Shown: positions 7,840-17,266, numbered from the stretch's first letter. The stretch is DNA of 64,000 bases from SAR202 cluster bacterium (GCA_016872515.1 VGZR01000009.1:1-64000); one strand, 5' to 3'. Notes: generated by a model from the letters alone, not told the origin. Made by a program: numbers and translations.

Positions 7840-9171
7840 CTATCGTAGCTTCACCTCGACGGTCTCGTCCTTGACGGTGATGCGGGCCACGTGCTCCGTC
7901 AGGAAGTCCCGCCGCTGATCGAGCGGCAGCCCGTCCCATCCGGCCAGGGCCACCGGCGGGTCGGCCACGCCTGCGGCGCCTGCCGCCGCGCGGGCCGCGT
8001 CCAGCGCCCCGAGGTACTCACCCACCACCGGCAAGGCCACTTCGCCCGCAGCAGCCCGTTTCACAGCCTCGACGAAGCGCCGCTCCGCATTATGGATGCG
8101 CCGCTGCTTCGCCGCCTTCGCGGGCGACGGAACTGTAGGAGCCTGAGCACTTTCGGGCGGCACCTTTTCTCCCTTTACCTCCAGCGCGAGCTTAAGCTGC
8201 GACACCGCTGCGGCCTCCAGCCGCGGCGCCCGCCACGTGTGGTAGTCGCACCGGCTCTGGTTCTGCCGCGACTGGCACTGGTAGTAGCGATACACCCCAC
8301 TGCTGCGCCGGCCGTCCTTGCGTTTCCAGACCTGGCGCCGTGTCACGCCCATCATCTTGTTGCCGCACTCGCCGCAGTAGGCCATGCCCGACAGCAGGAA
8401 CGGCTCGGGATTGGCGATGCGCCCGACTGGCCGCCGCGACCCCATGATATCCTGGGCCGCCCTGAACACCCGGATGGGCACGATGGGCGGATACCCCTTG
8501 GGGACGAGCATCCCGAAGCGCGAGTATGTCCCCATGTATCCCGGGTTCCGAAGCATGTCGCGGATAGACACAACATTCCAGTTCCCGCCGCGCCTCGTCT
8601 TGATGCCGCGCTCGTTCAGGTCCTGGGCGATGAGCCGGAACCCCATCTTGTCCTGGGTGTACAGCCGATAGACCAACTCCACCACACCGGCCTCGGCTTT
8701 GACCTCCTCCATTGAGCCGTCCTCGCCGATACGGTAGCCATACAGCGGCCTGCCAAGCCCAAGGCCGCGCAGGGCGCGGGCGCGCATGGACTCGCGGACC
8801 TTCTCGCTCCGCTCTCTCGACACTCCCCGAACGCCCAGTGTCCGCAGCGCGTTCTGCACCGGGTCGGGGTGCTGCCGGTCGGCACAGGCGGTCTTGGCCC
8901 CAGTCGCGTTTAGGTCCACCAGCGCCCGCACTACCGACTCCAGGTCGCCGCCCAGATGGGTCGCGTCGGGCACCACCACCAGCGCTCTGCCGCCGGAGGC
9001 CCGCAACGTCGAGAGCAACCGTTGGTACTCGGTGCGCTGCTCCGAGCCATCCAGGTATATCTCGCTTGGGTCGTGGCGGCCGAAGCGGCAGTAGTCGGCG
9101 AACGCCTTCTCGAAAGCACGAAAGGCTTCAGCTTGCGGACCGTCCGCGCGAAGATATCCGAGAGCGCGCAT
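7840..9171 (-). CDS. Serine-recombinase-like protein without the catalytic serine
   Basis: The domain order is that of a large serine recombinase: resolvase-like fold (about residues 1-105), Recombinase domain (about 135-240, with RPLYGYRIGEDG and NVVSIRDMLRNPGYMG), and a zinc beta-ribbon (CGEC, then a later Cys pair near CQSRQNQSRCDYH) followed by an alanine-rich helical tail. In active enzymes the N-terminus reads Y-x-R-x-S with Ser as nucleophile; here it reads GYLRADG, with Asp in that place. The later DRLxR motif is replaced by DATHLGG, removing the active-site arginine. The protein should therefore bind DNA but not cut it. It sits 2 bp after the zinc-ribbon gene and 27 bp before rnpB. 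Confidence 0.8.
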   Translation of the reverse strand: MRALGYLRADGPQAEAFRAFEKAFADYCRFGRHDPSEIYLDGSEQRTEYQRLLSTLRASGGRALVVVPDATHLGGDLESVVRALVDLNATGAKTACADRQHPDPVQNALRTLGVRGVSRERSEKVRESMRARALRGLGLGRPLYGYRIGEDGSMEEVKAEAGVVELVYRLYTQDKMGFRLIAQDLNERGIKTRRGGNWNVVSIRDMLRNPGYMGTYSRFGMLVPKGYPPIVPIRVFRAAQDIMGSRRPVGRIANPEPFLLSGMAYCGECGNKMMGVTRRQVWKRKDGRRSSGVYRYYQCQSRQNQSRCDYHTWRAPRLEAAAVSQLKLALEVKGEKVPPESAQAPTVPSPAKAAKQRRIHNAERRFVEAVKRAAAGEVALPVVGEYLGALDAARAAAGAAGVADPPVALAGWDGLPLDQRRDFLTEHVARITVKDETVEVKLR

Positions 9172-9173
9172 CG

Positions 9174-9875
9174 CTAAGCCACGAACAGGAGCCGGCGGCA
9201 GCTATTGCACTGGACGGTGCCCTGGCCTGATTTGACGCGCTGAAGCTCACCAGACGGCAACGCAACGCGGCAGCCCTGGCAAACGCCGCCCACGACTTTC
9301 GCGATGGCCTGTCCCCCCCTGCTCTTGCGCAGTGATTCGTAGCGCGCCATCTCCACCGGCGGGATGTCCTCGCTCTTCTCCGCCCGCTCTTGGGTAAGCT
9401 CGGCCGCTTCCCGGGCCAGCTCTTCCTCCTCCGCCTTCAAGTCCACGATCGAGGCCTCACGTTCTGTCTGAAGCCGAACCAACTCCTCTGTCAGTTTGCC
9501 TTTGTTGGCTTGCGCCTCCTCGATTGCCACCATGACCTCAAGGAGCCGGTTGTCGTTCTCCTGCTGCTGGCCCAGGGTGAACACCTTCTCCTTTTGTATG
9601 GCCTCCGACTCGCGCGGGTTGGTCACTGTGCCGCTATACAGCTTGGCATCCATCCTCTTGAGTTTTTCCCTGAAGTCCTCCGCCTCGCGCTCCAGCGTCC
9701 GCCGCTGGACCGAGCTTGCATCAAGGGCCTCCTGAACACGGGCAAGGCGGGCCTTGACCGCGTTCACCGCCGAGTTGTCGGCTAGCTTTGCCCGCACGTC
9801 CACCAGCGACTTTTCCACGGCGGCCAGCCTCAAGTCCACCTCTTGGAGTTCGTAGAGCGATTTGATGGCGGTCAC
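9174..9875 (-). CDS. C4-type zinc-ribbon coiled-coil protein (CT398/zf-RING_7 family)
   Basis: This 233-residue protein is a long alpha-helical coiled coil (about residues 10-175) ending in a four-cysteine zinc ribbon, CQGC and CNSC, with the family pattern GGxCxGCRVALPSGELQRV. Family members have a structural, DNA- or RNA-associated role, but the biochemical function is not established. The GTG start is supported by GGAAGG about 8 bases upstream. Its stop lies 2 bp before the recombinase-like gene, so the two are co-transcribed. It is divergent from pyk. Confidence 0.8.
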   Translation of the reverse strand: MTAIKSLYELQEVDLRLAAVEKSLVDVRAKLADNSAVNAVKARLARVQEALDASSVQRRTLEREAEDFREKLKRMDAKLYSGTVTNPRESEAIQKEKVFTLGQQQENDNRLLEVMVAIEEAQANKGKLTEELVRLQTEREASIVDLKAEEEELAREAAELTQERAEKSEDIPPVEMARYESLRKSRGGQAIAKVVGGVCQGCRVALPSGELQRVKSGQGTVQCNSCRRLLFVA

Positions 9876-10009
9876 TGGCTGTACCTTCCGGAGTGCATGT
9901 TTCGCCCCGACGCGTTGTGGCGGCCCCTATTGTATGCCGCTCTCGAGAGCACCGCTACACTGGGCCGCGTTTCAGTTACTATATTGGTGCTCCTCAGGAA
10001 CAAGATGCC

Positions 10010-11467
10010 ATGAGCATAATCAAGAAGCGGCCAAAAACCAAGATTGTCTGCACCCTCGGCCCGGCCACGGCCTCTCCCGAGATGGTCCGTACCCTCATCG
10101 AGGCGGGGATGAGTGTTGCCCGTCTCAATATGTCCCACGGCACCCTGGAGCAGCACCGCTCAGCGGCCCTTATGGTGCGGGAGGCATCCAAGGCGATGGG
10201 CTCGCCCGTCGGCCTGATGGTGGACGTACCCGGGCCGAAATACCGCACCGGCCCTGTGAGCACCGGCTTCATCGAGGTCCGGCCTGGCGACCGCCTGACC
10301 CTGACCAGCCGCGCCATCTCAGGCACGCCCCAGGCCGTCGGCGTGACCCCTCCCGGTATCCACCGCGACGCTGCTGTCGGCGGCAGGGTGCTCCTGGACG
10401 ACGGGCGTATCGAACTCAAGGTGCTCCACGTCGAGGGCGATGACGTGCAGTGCGAGGCGGTGACCGGCGGCAGGCTCACCGAAGGCAGAGGTGTGGCCAC
10501 CCCGGGCAAGGCGCCCTCGCAGCCCGTCCCCGACGACAAGGCCATCCGGGCTATCGAGTTCGCCGCCAAGGAGCAGGCCGACTTCGTCGCCCTCTCCACC
10601 GTCACTAGCGCCAGCGATGTGTACATGGCACGGCAGTTGCTGAAAGACCGCGGACTCGTCAACCCCTTCATCATCTCCAAGATCGAGCGCGCTGAGGCCA
10701 TCGGCAAGTTCCAAGAGATCCTAGCCGCCAGCGACGCCATCATGGTGGCCCGCGGCGATATGGGCGTCGAGGTCCGCCTCGCCGAGGTGCCCGTCATCCA
10801 GAAGCGCCTCATCACCCAGTCCAACATCGCCGGCAAACCTGTCATCACCGCCACGCAAATGCTGGAATCCATGGTGCTCTCGCCGGTGCCCACCCGGGCC
10901 GAGGTGACCGACGTGGCCAACGCCGTCTTCGACGGGAGCGATGCCATCATGCTCTCGGGCGAGACCTCCATCGGACGCCACCCTATCGAGGCCGTGAAGG
11001 TCATGACCGAGGTGGCACTGGAAGCCGAGGCCGCCCTCCCCTACGACATCATCCTCGTGGAAAAGCGGCGCCAGCTGGAGCAGCAGACCGACGATGCCAT
11101 CGCCTACGACGCATGCCAGACCGCGCACCAGCTCCGTGCCAGCCTCATCATCGCCTTCACCGAGTCAGGCAGCACCGCGGGCCGCGTGTCCAAGTACCGC
11201 CCCCAGTCGCCGGTCCTCGCCCTCACACCCAGTGCCCTGACCCAGCGGCGGCTCTCCCTCCGCTGGGGAGTGACACCCGTGGTCATCAAGGAGCCGAACA
11301 GTGTGGATGACGTCTTCACCATGGGCGAGGAGAGCGCGCTGCGGATGCCCGGTGTCGTCCACGGCAACCTGGTCGTCCTCGTCGCTGGCCTGCCCATCGG
11401 CGTCCCAGGCGGCACCAACCTCCTGCGCGTCCTCACCGTGGGCCAAAAGGCCCCAGGCGCCAACTAA
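10010..11467 (+). CDS. pyk: Pyruvate kinase
   Basis: It catalyses the last glycolytic step, phosphoenolpyruvate plus ADP to pyruvate plus ATP. Family signatures are in order: SRARLNMSHG-type N-terminus (SVARLNMSHGT), the PGPKYRTG site, the IISKIERAEAIGKFQEI block with catalytic Lys, MVARGDMGVE for metal binding, ITATQMLESM, and DGSDAIMLSGETSIGRHP. The C-terminal domain is complete, and 485 residues is a normal length. The ATG at 10010 has AGGAA upstream; the open frame extends further 5' without similarity. It stands alone, divergent from the zinc-ribbon gene. Confidence 0.95.
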   Translation: MSIIKKRPKTKIVCTLGPATASPEMVRTLIEAGMSVARLNMSHGTLEQHRSAALMVREASKAMGSPVGLMVDVPGPKYRTGPVSTGFIEVRPGDRLTLTSRAISGTPQAVGVTPPGIHRDAAVGGRVLLDDGRIELKVLHVEGDDVQCEAVTGGRLTEGRGVATPGKAPSQPVPDDKAIRAIEFAAKEQADFVALSTVTSASDVYMARQLLKDRGLVNPFIISKIERAEAIGKFQEILAASDAIMVARGDMGVEVRLAEVPVIQKRLITQSNIAGKPVITATQMLESMVLSPVPTRAEVTDVANAVFDGSDAIMLSGETSIGRHPIEAVKVMTEVALEAEAALPYDIILVEKRRQLEQQTDDAIAYDACQTAHQLRASLIIAFTESGSTAGRVSKYRPQSPVLALTPSALTQRRLSLRWGVTPVVIKEPNSVDDVFTMGEESALRMPGVVHGNLVVLVAGLPIGVPGGTNLLRVLTVGQKAPGAN

Positions 11468-11513
11468 CGCACTCGATTCACTCAGACACGAATCTTTTCT
11501 AAGGAGGAACGTC

Positions 11514-11834
11514 ATGCTTTACGAGCTTCGGCAGTACCGGGTCAAAAAGGGGATGCGGGACAAGTTCGTCCGCTTCATGGAGAGGGAAATCATTCCTTTC
11601 CAGACGTCCAAGGGCATGGTCATCGTGGGCAGCTTCGTGGGCGAGGAGGATAGCGACCTGTACGTCTGGGTGCGCCGCTTCAAGAACGAGGCGGAGCGTG
11701 TGCGGCTCTACAAAGCCGTCTATGAGAGCGCCCACTGGAAGAACAAGATTGCCCCGCGTGTCCCCGAGATGATGATTCGCGAGAAGTCCGTCATCACCCG
11801 GCTCACGCCCACTCGCAAGTCCGTACTCCAGTAG
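11514..11834 (+). CDS. NIPSNAP family protein
   Basis: A small 106-residue protein that begins MLYELRQYRVKKGMRDKFV and matches the NIPSNAP ferredoxin-like dimeric alpha/beta barrel pattern (ELRxYxVxPG at the start, WVRRFKNEAER in the middle). AAGGAGG at 11501 fixes the ATG. It follows pyk by 46 bp and could be co-transcribed. These proteins often occur with catabolic genes; a reaction is not established. Confidence 0.85.
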   Translation: MLYELRQYRVKKGMRDKFVRFMEREIIPFQTSKGMVIVGSFVGEEDSDLYVWVRRFKNEAERVRLYKAVYESAHWKNKIAPRVPEMMIREKSVITRLTPTRKSVLQ

Positions 11835-11864
11835 TCTTACTGGCCTTGGCGGCGTGATTTTAGG

Positions 11865-12872
11865 TCACGCCCGCCGCGTGAGAACGTAGGCGACCATATC
11901 CTCCAGCGACCCTCGTGCTGGGATGTCCGGCAGGCCGCCCAGGCACACCAGCGCCTTCTGCCCGTAGTCCTCGGCCACCGCGTACGCCTTGCCGACCGCC
12001 GGCGAGGCCGCGATGGCCCGCAGGGCAGTGTCCAGCGCTTTCGCATCGCCCCGGCTGGCGACCGCATCCTGCACCAGCCCATCGCCCGGGTGCCCTTCCG
12101 CGTACAGCAGCGCCGGCAGCGTCATCAGTCCGTGCAGCAGATCGCTCCCCACCGGCTTGCCGACATCCTGGGCATTCCCCTCAAAGTCCAAGATGTCGTC
12201 CACGATCTGGAACGCCATCCCCAGGTTGTACCCATACTTCTTCAGCGCCGTCGCCGTCTCCTCAGACGCCCCGCTCAGCAGTGCGCCCGACTCGCTGGCC
12301 GTCGTGAACAGTGACGCCGTCTTGTCGTAGATGCGCTCCAAGTATTGATCCCGCGTCTGCTTCGGGTCATGCGCCACCACCATCTCGTGCAGTTCGCCGC
12401 TGGACAGCTCCATGATGGTCTCCGCGAACCGCCGGATGACCCGGATGTTGCCCGTGTCGCACACAAAGGTTGCCGACGTCGCGAACAGGTAGTCGCCCAG
12501 CACCACCGCGATATCCTTGCCCCACAGGTTGCTCACCGTCGCCTTACCGCGCCGCAGGGCCGAGTTGTCCACCGTGTCGTCGTGGATGAGCGTCGCGATG
12601 TGGAGCAACTCCACGGCGGCGGCCATGATCTCGGCATTCTTCCCGTCGTTGGGGTGGAATGAGGCCGCCAGTAGCGTGATGACCGGCCGGACGCGTTTGC
12701 CCTTCGACTCCAGCACGTGGTCCAGCAGGCCCGACAGATAAGAGAATTCAACCTTGACCAGCCCCCGCAAGCGGTCGTCCACCCGAGCGAGTTGGCCTTG
12801 CACCGGCGCGTAGATGGAGCCGATGGAGGGCGATGGCGCCCTCCGTGGCGGAGCGGAACGTTCAGCGGACAA
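11865..12872 (-). CDS. Trans-polyprenyl diphosphate synthase
   Basis: It condenses isopentenyl diphosphate with allylic diphosphates to make the long side chain of a quinone or the carrier lipid. The 335-residue protein has both aspartate-rich motifs: LIHDDTVDNS (first DDxxD) and IVDDILDFEG (second), plus GKRVRPV near the N-terminus and the GKPVGSDLLHG region. The TTG start at 12872 is indicated by AGGAGG nine bases upstream; it overlaps the end of metG by 11 bp, so the two are translationally coupled. Small residues before the first DDxxD suggest a long-chain product (C35-C45), probably for menaquinone, which is inference. Confidence 0.88.
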   Translation of the reverse strand: MSAERSAPPRRAPSPSIGSIYAPVQGQLARVDDRLRGLVKVEFSYLSGLLDHVLESKGKRVRPVITLLAASFHPNDGKNAEIMAAAVELLHIATLIHDDTVDNSALRRGKATVSNLWGKDIAVVLGDYLFATSATFVCDTGNIRVIRRFAETIMELSSGELHEMVVAHDPKQTRDQYLERIYDKTASLFTTASESGALLSGASEETATALKKYGYNLGMAFQIVDDILDFEGNAQDVGKPVGSDLLHGLMTLPALLYAEGHPGDGLVQDAVASRGDAKALDTALRAIAASPAVGKAYAVAEDYGQKALVCLGGLPDIPARGSLEDMVAYVLTRRA

Positions 12873-14529
12873 GGCGCGCGGCCTCCTCGGCGATGACAGC
12901 CTCCTCCAGTTTGGCGAACAGCGGCTGCGGCTCCCCCAGCGGCTGCCCGGGTCGCAGCTCCTGCGGGTCCCATGACCAGCCCGCGTCGTGGACTTGAACC
13001 GGCCGCTTGAGCATCTGGTGCAGCTTCTCCGACGTGAAAGGCAGATAGGGGTACATCGCCACCCTGAGTGCATTGATGACCGACAGCGCCGTCCATAGCG
13101 TCGTCGCCGCGCCTTGCCGGTCCGTCTTGATAGCCGTCCACGGCGCCCGCTGGTCGAGGTAGCGGTTCGCCGACTGCGCCAGCAACATCGCCGCGCCCAG
13201 GCCCGCGCGGAACCGGCACGCCTCGATTGCCGCGCCCACCTCGTCGAACCGCCGCCGCGCCTCCGCCAGCAACTCCTGGCACTGCGCGTCCAGTGGCCCC
13301 GGCTGCGGCACCGCTTTGTCGAAGTTCCGGTAGCTCATGGTCAGCACCCGGTGCACAAGATTGCCGTAGGTCGCCACCAGCTCGTCGTTGTTCCGCCGCA
13401 GGTACTCCCGCCACGAGAAGTCCGCGTCGCTCGCCTCCGGCATGATGGCCGCAACCACGTACCGCAGCGGGTCCGGCTCGAACCGGTCCAGGTACTCCGG
13501 CAGCCACACCGCCCAGTTCCGGCTCTTCGTGAACTTCATCCCCTCCAGGTTCAGGTACTCGTTCGCGGGCACGTCGTACGGCAGGTTCAGCGCGCCGTAC
13601 CCCATCAGCATCGCCGGCCACAACACCGTGTGGAAGGTGATGTTGTCCTTCCCCATGAAGTAGTAGGCCCTGCTCGGCTGCTGCCAGAACTCCTTCCACT
13701 TATCGGGCTTGCCGCCCCTCTGCGCCCACTCCTTGGTCGCCGATAGGTAGCCGATGACCGCCTCGAACCACACATATAGCCGTTTCTTCTCGTAGCCCGG
13801 CAGCGGCACCGGCACGCCCCACTCGATGTCACGCGTGATGGGCCGGTCCTTCAGCCCGCCGTCCAGGTAGCCTCGCGTGAAGTTCACCACGTTGTGGCGC
13901 CAGTGCGTCTTGTCCTTCGTCCACTCCCGCAGCTGGTCCTCGAAAGCGCTCAGCTTGAAGAAGAAGTGGCTCGTCTCGCGGAACACTGGCGTGTGGCCGG
14001 AGATGCGGCACACGATGCCGATGAGGTCCTTGGGGTCGAGCGTACGCCCGCAGTTGTCGCACTGGTCGCCGCGCGCCCCCTGGAACCCGCAGTGCGGGCA
14101 CTTCCCTTCCACATACCGGTCGGCCAGGAACCGTCCGCAGTACTCGCAGAACGGCTGCACGCTCGCCGCCTCATAGACGTATCCGTTCTTTTGCAGCGTC
14201 AGGAACATGTCCTGCGCCACGGCGATGTGGTTATCCGTGTGTGTGCTCGTGAACAGGTCGAACGTGATGCCCAGGTGCCGCCAGCAGTCTTGGAACTCCG
14301 CCTGGTACTTGGAGGCTATCGCCTCCGGCGGCACTCCCTGCTTCTCCGCCACCAGCGTCACCGGTGTCCCGTGCGCGTCGCTCCCCGACACCATCGCCAC
14401 CTCGTTCCCCTTCTTGCGGTGGTAGCGGGCGAAGATGTCGGCGGGCAGGTACGTTCCGGCGACGTGGCCGATATGGATGGACCCGTTCGCGTAGGGCCAC
14501 GCCACCGCCACCAGGATGCGCTCAGACAA
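12862..14529 (-). CDS. metG: Methionyl-tRNA synthetase
   Basis: It charges tRNA-Met. The class I signatures are PYANGSIHIGHVAG (HIGH) and GMKFTKSRNWAVW (KMSKS equivalent, KFTKS). A double zinc knuckle lies between them (CEYCGRFL, KCPHCGF, QCDNCGRTL). The anticodon-binding helical domain is present, and there is no C-terminal EMAP-type extension, giving 555 residues. The start is TTG 14529, preceded at 8 bases by AAGGGG and directly followed by SERILVAVAWPYANG; an upstream in-frame ATG at 14571 adds unconserved sequence. It is first in a two-gene unit with the polyprenyl synthase. Confidence 0.94.
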   Translation of the reverse strand: MSERILVAVAWPYANGSIHIGHVAGTYLPADIFARYHRKKGNEVAMVSGSDAHGTPVTLVAEKQGVPPEAIASKYQAEFQDCWRHLGITFDLFTSTHTDNHIAVAQDMFLTLQKNGYVYEAASVQPFCEYCGRFLADRYVEGKCPHCGFQGARGDQCDNCGRTLDPKDLIGIVCRISGHTPVFRETSHFFFKLSAFEDQLREWTKDKTHWRHNVVNFTRGYLDGGLKDRPITRDIEWGVPVPLPGYEKKRLYVWFEAVIGYLSATKEWAQRGGKPDKWKEFWQQPSRAYYFMGKDNITFHTVLWPAMLMGYGALNLPYDVPANEYLNLEGMKFTKSRNWAVWLPEYLDRFEPDPLRYVVAAIMPEASDADFSWREYLRRNNDELVATYGNLVHRVLTMSYRNFDKAVPQPGPLDAQCQELLAEARRRFDEVGAAIEACRFRAGLGAAMLLAQSANRYLDQRAPWTAIKTDRQGAATTLWTALSVINALRVAMYPYLPFTSEKLHQMLKRPVQVHDAGWSWDPQELRPGQPLGEPQPLFAKLEEAVIAEEAARLVR

Positions 14530-14626
14530 TGATGTTCCCCTTCGGGTGCCTCTGATACGACGAAAGTTCATTCTAGCATGCGTAGCTTGCGGCCAATGCG
14601 CCGCACCGCGCCCTAGCCATTTCGCC

Positions 14627-14632
14627 TATAAT
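14627..14632 (+). promoter_or_regulatory. -10 box upstream of the radical SAM gene
   Basis: A perfect TATAAT with no good -35 partner. It overlaps the most upstream ATG (14631), which therefore cannot be inside the transcript; this supports the TTG start at 14691. Confidence 0.4.
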
Positions 14633-14690
14633 GGCCCTTTCGTCGGTCGCACGCAGCGCGGCACGGGTAACGGGCGATGGCAGGTGCTTA

Positions 14691-16244
14691 TTGAGGATCG
14701 GTATCTTGGAGCTCCTCGCCGAGACCTGGACGACCAGCTGGTTCCAGGCCACAGGCTACTACCTCACCCGCAAGCAGTACGCCAGCATCATGCCCCAGGC
14801 CATCGCCGTCTGGTGCCGCCAGATGGGCCACGAGGCGTACTATAAGACCTGGTACGGCGTCGGCGACCCCAAGAGCAGCCTCCCCAGCGACCTCGATGTC
14901 GTCTTCATCGCCGCCTACACCCAGGTCAGCCCCCTCGCCTACGCCCTAGCCCGTCTCTACGCCAAGGAGAAGACCTTCACCGTCCTCGGCGGCCCCCACG
15001 CCAAGTCCTTCCCCCATGACTCGCTACGCTTCTTCGACCTCGTCGTCACCCAGTGCGACAAGGCCCTCATCGCCGACATCCTCCTCGGCGCATTCCCGAA
15101 GCGCACCATCGTCGCCAGCGACCGCATGCTCACCGACATCCCCACCGTCGAGGAGCGGCTTCCCGAGATCAAGACCTCGGCCTTCATGCGCGGCAAGCGG
15201 CCCTACCTCTCCACCGCCGTCCCCCTCCTCTCCAGCGTCGGCTGCCCCTACGCTTGTAACTTCTGCACCGACTGGAACAACCCCTACGCCCTGCTGCCCC
15301 TGGAGCTTCTGGAAAAAGACCTCGCCTTCCTCACGAAACACTACCCAGGGGTCATGGTCTCGTTCCACGACCCCAACTTCGCCGTCAAGTTCGACCAGAC
15401 GCTGAACGTCCTGGATGCCCAGCCCGAAGGGCCGCGCCACCCCTACATCATGGAAAGCTCCCTTTCGGTGCTGCGCGGCCCCCGGCTCCAGCGCCTGAAG
15501 GACACCCGCTGTGTCTATGTCGCCCCCGGCATCGAGTCCTGGGCCGACTACTCCAACAAGGCAGGCGTCGGCCGCATCACCGGCGCCGAGAAGCTCCGCC
15601 GCGTCACCGAGCACATCACCGAGCTCCACGAGTACGTCCCCGGCATCCAGGCCAACCTCATCTTCGGCCTCGACTCCGACGCCGGCGACGAGCCGGTCGA
15701 GCTTACCAAAGAGTTCCTCACCCAGACCCCCTTCGCCTGGCCCGTCATCAACATCCCCGTCCCCTTCGGCGGCACGCCCCTCTATGACGACCACCTGAAG
15801 AACGGCCGCATGCTCAAGGGCATGCCCTTCGCCTTCTACTACGCCCCCTACCTCGTGACCACCCTCAAGAACTACGAGCCGGCCGTGTACTATGAGAAGC
15901 TCATCGAGATTTGCCAGCACCTCTCGACCCGAAAGATGCTGATACGCCGCCTGCGCACCACCCCCAACGCCGGGCTCCGCATCCTCCACCTCGTGCGCAC
16001 CTTTGCCATGCGCTCGCGTATCCGCGCCTACCGCCAAGTCCACGCGATGCTGACCACAGATTCCCAGGTCCGCGCCTACCACGAAGGCCGTTCAGACACC
16101 CTCCCCGAGTTCTACCACCGCGAGTACGAGCACATGCTCGGCCCCTACGCTTCCCTCATCTCCCGCGCCGACCGCACCCCCGAACTCGTCCCCTCCTCCG
16201 CGCCCCCACCCGCCGCCAAAGTCAAGCTCGCCGAGCGAGTGTGA
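14691..16244 (+). CDS. B12-binding-domain radical SAM protein
   Basis: The N-terminal about 150 residues look like a cobalamin-binding Rossmann domain (DVVFIAAYTQVSPLAYALA, TVLGGPHAKSFP). This is followed by a radical SAM barrel with the cluster motif CPYACNFC (CxxxCxxC) and the strands YVAPGIESW and IFGLDSDAGDEP. The C-terminal part (after about residue 400) is arginine-rich and less typical. The family includes methyltransferases, hopanoid and bacteriochlorophyll enzymes; the substrate here is unknown. The start is TTG 14691 with AGGTG five bases upstream. It is divergent from metG and convergent with rsmI. Confidence 0.85.
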   Translation: MRIGILELLAETWTTSWFQATGYYLTRKQYASIMPQAIAVWCRQMGHEAYYKTWYGVGDPKSSLPSDLDVVFIAAYTQVSPLAYALARLYAKEKTFTVLGGPHAKSFPHDSLRFFDLVVTQCDKALIADILLGAFPKRTIVASDRMLTDIPTVEERLPEIKTSAFMRGKRPYLSTAVPLLSSVGCPYACNFCTDWNNPYALLPLELLEKDLAFLTKHYPGVMVSFHDPNFAVKFDQTLNVLDAQPEGPRHPYIMESSLSVLRGPRLQRLKDTRCVYVAPGIESWADYSNKAGVGRITGAEKLRRVTEHITELHEYVPGIQANLIFGLDSDAGDEPVELTKEFLTQTPFAWPVINIPVPFGGTPLYDDHLKNGRMLKGMPFAFYYAPYLVTTLKNYEPAVYYEKLIEICQHLSTRKMLIRRLRTTPNAGLRILHLVRTFAMRSRIRAYRQVHAMLTTDSQVRAYHEGRSDTLPEFYHREYEHMLGPYASLISRADRTPELVPSSAPPPAAKVKLAERV

Positions 16245-16255
16245 GCGGAGCATCG

Positions 16256-16375
16256 GTGGAGAACCTCTTTCTGCAGCAAGAGGTCCTCCACGCCACTCCA
16301 GAAAGACTTAAGAGCCGCGGAGGCACCCGGCCTTTCGCCATTCTGAGCAAAGCGAGGAATCTCGCCTCGTAGCAA
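16256..16375. repeat. Hairpin and dispersed-repeat copy between the radical SAM gene and rsmI
   Basis: Positions 16256-16291 form a strong hairpin (gtggagaacctctt against aagaggtcctccac around ctgcag), which may end both convergent genes. It is followed at about 16337-16370 by attctgagcaaagcgaggaatct, a member of the TTCTGAGC-GAAGAATC repeat family also seen at 40584-40712 and near 54455-54495. Confidence 0.55.
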
Positions 16376-16420
16376 TGTGGGCCACGCTGCGTAAGGTCGG
16401 AATTCTACACGAGCATGGGA

Positions 16421-17266
16421 CTATCGGGATGCAGCGGCACTCTCTAACCACATCTCGTACGCCTTCCGTCGCGGAACCCCGAACTCGGCGGAGACCGCCG
16501 CCACCGCGTCCTTCGCCGACGCGCCGCCCGCGCGCAGCTCCGCCAGCCGCCGCGCCACCGCCTCCTCGCTCGGCCTGTCCGCCGCAGCCGCGTCCGTCGC
16601 GCCCTCGATGACCAGCGTGAACTCGCCCCGCGGCTCCGCGAAGTGGGCAATCGCCTCAGACACGCGCCCCCGGAACACCTCCTCGTGCAGCTTCGTCAGC
16701 TCCCGGCACACGGCGATGCCCCGGTCGCTCAGGGCGTCCTGGATGTCCCGCAGCGCCGCCGCGACCCGCTGCGGCGTCTCGAAGCAGACCAGCGCCCGCC
16801 GCTCCGAGGCGACTCCCGCCAGCAGCCGCCTCCGCTCCCCAGGTTGCCTCGGCAGGAAGCCCAGGAACACGTACCCACCGCCCGCCGCGATGCCCGACGC
16901 GGCGATGGCCGTCGTCACGGCGGACGCCCCCGGGATGGCGACGACCGCCGCGCCCGCCTCGGCTGCCGCGCGCACCAGCTCGGCCCCCGCGTCGCTGATG
17001 CCGGGCGTCCCCGCGTCGCATACCAGCGCCACGTCGCTCTCGGCCAGCTCCGCCAGCAGCTCGCCTTGCTTGGCCCGCTTGTTTGCCTCCCGGTAGCTCG
17101 TCAGCCGCGTCGTCAGGCCATAGCGGCCCAGCAGCTTACGCGTCACCCGCGCGTCCTCCGCCGCGATGAGGCCCACCTCCCCCAGCACCCGGACCGCCCG
17201 CTGGCTGATATCCTCCAGGTTCCCGATGGGTGTCGCCACCACGTACAGCGTCTTCACGCCGCCCAT
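16421..17266 (-). CDS. rsmI: 16S rRNA (cytidine1402-2'-O)-methyltransferase
   Basis: It methylates the 2'-OH of C1402 in the decoding centre using SAM. This is a tetrapyrrole-methylase fold of about 281 residues with VVATPIGNLEDIS at the start, AAEDARVTRKLL, the strictly conserved CDAGTPGISDAG loop, PGASAVTTAIAASG and CFETPQRV. The C-terminal helical RsmI extension ends at SAAASR. I chose ATG 17266 (AGAGG upstream) over an in-frame ATG at 17290, which lacks a Shine-Dalgarno sequence. It stands alone; upstream is a repeat-rich intergenic region. Confidence 0.93.
   Translation of the reverse strand: MGGVKTLYVVATPIGNLEDISQRAVRVLGEVGLIAAEDARVTRKLLGRYGLTTRLTSYREANKRAKQGELLAELAESDVALVCDAGTPGISDAGAELVRAAAEAGAAVVAIPGASAVTTAIAASGIAAGGGYVFLGFLPRQPGERRRLLAGVASERRALVCFETPQRVAAALRDIQDALSDRGIAVCRELTKLHEEVFRGRVSEAIAHFAEPRGEFTLVIEGATDAAAADRPSEEAVARRLAELRAGGASAKDAVAAVSAEFGVPRRKAYEMWLESAAASR

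Noticed and set aside
11301-11834. A longer start for the NIPSNAP gene at 11301
   Set aside because: The extra 71 residues are antisense/out-of-frame overlap with the end of pyk; AAGGAGG directly before ATG 11514 fixes the start.
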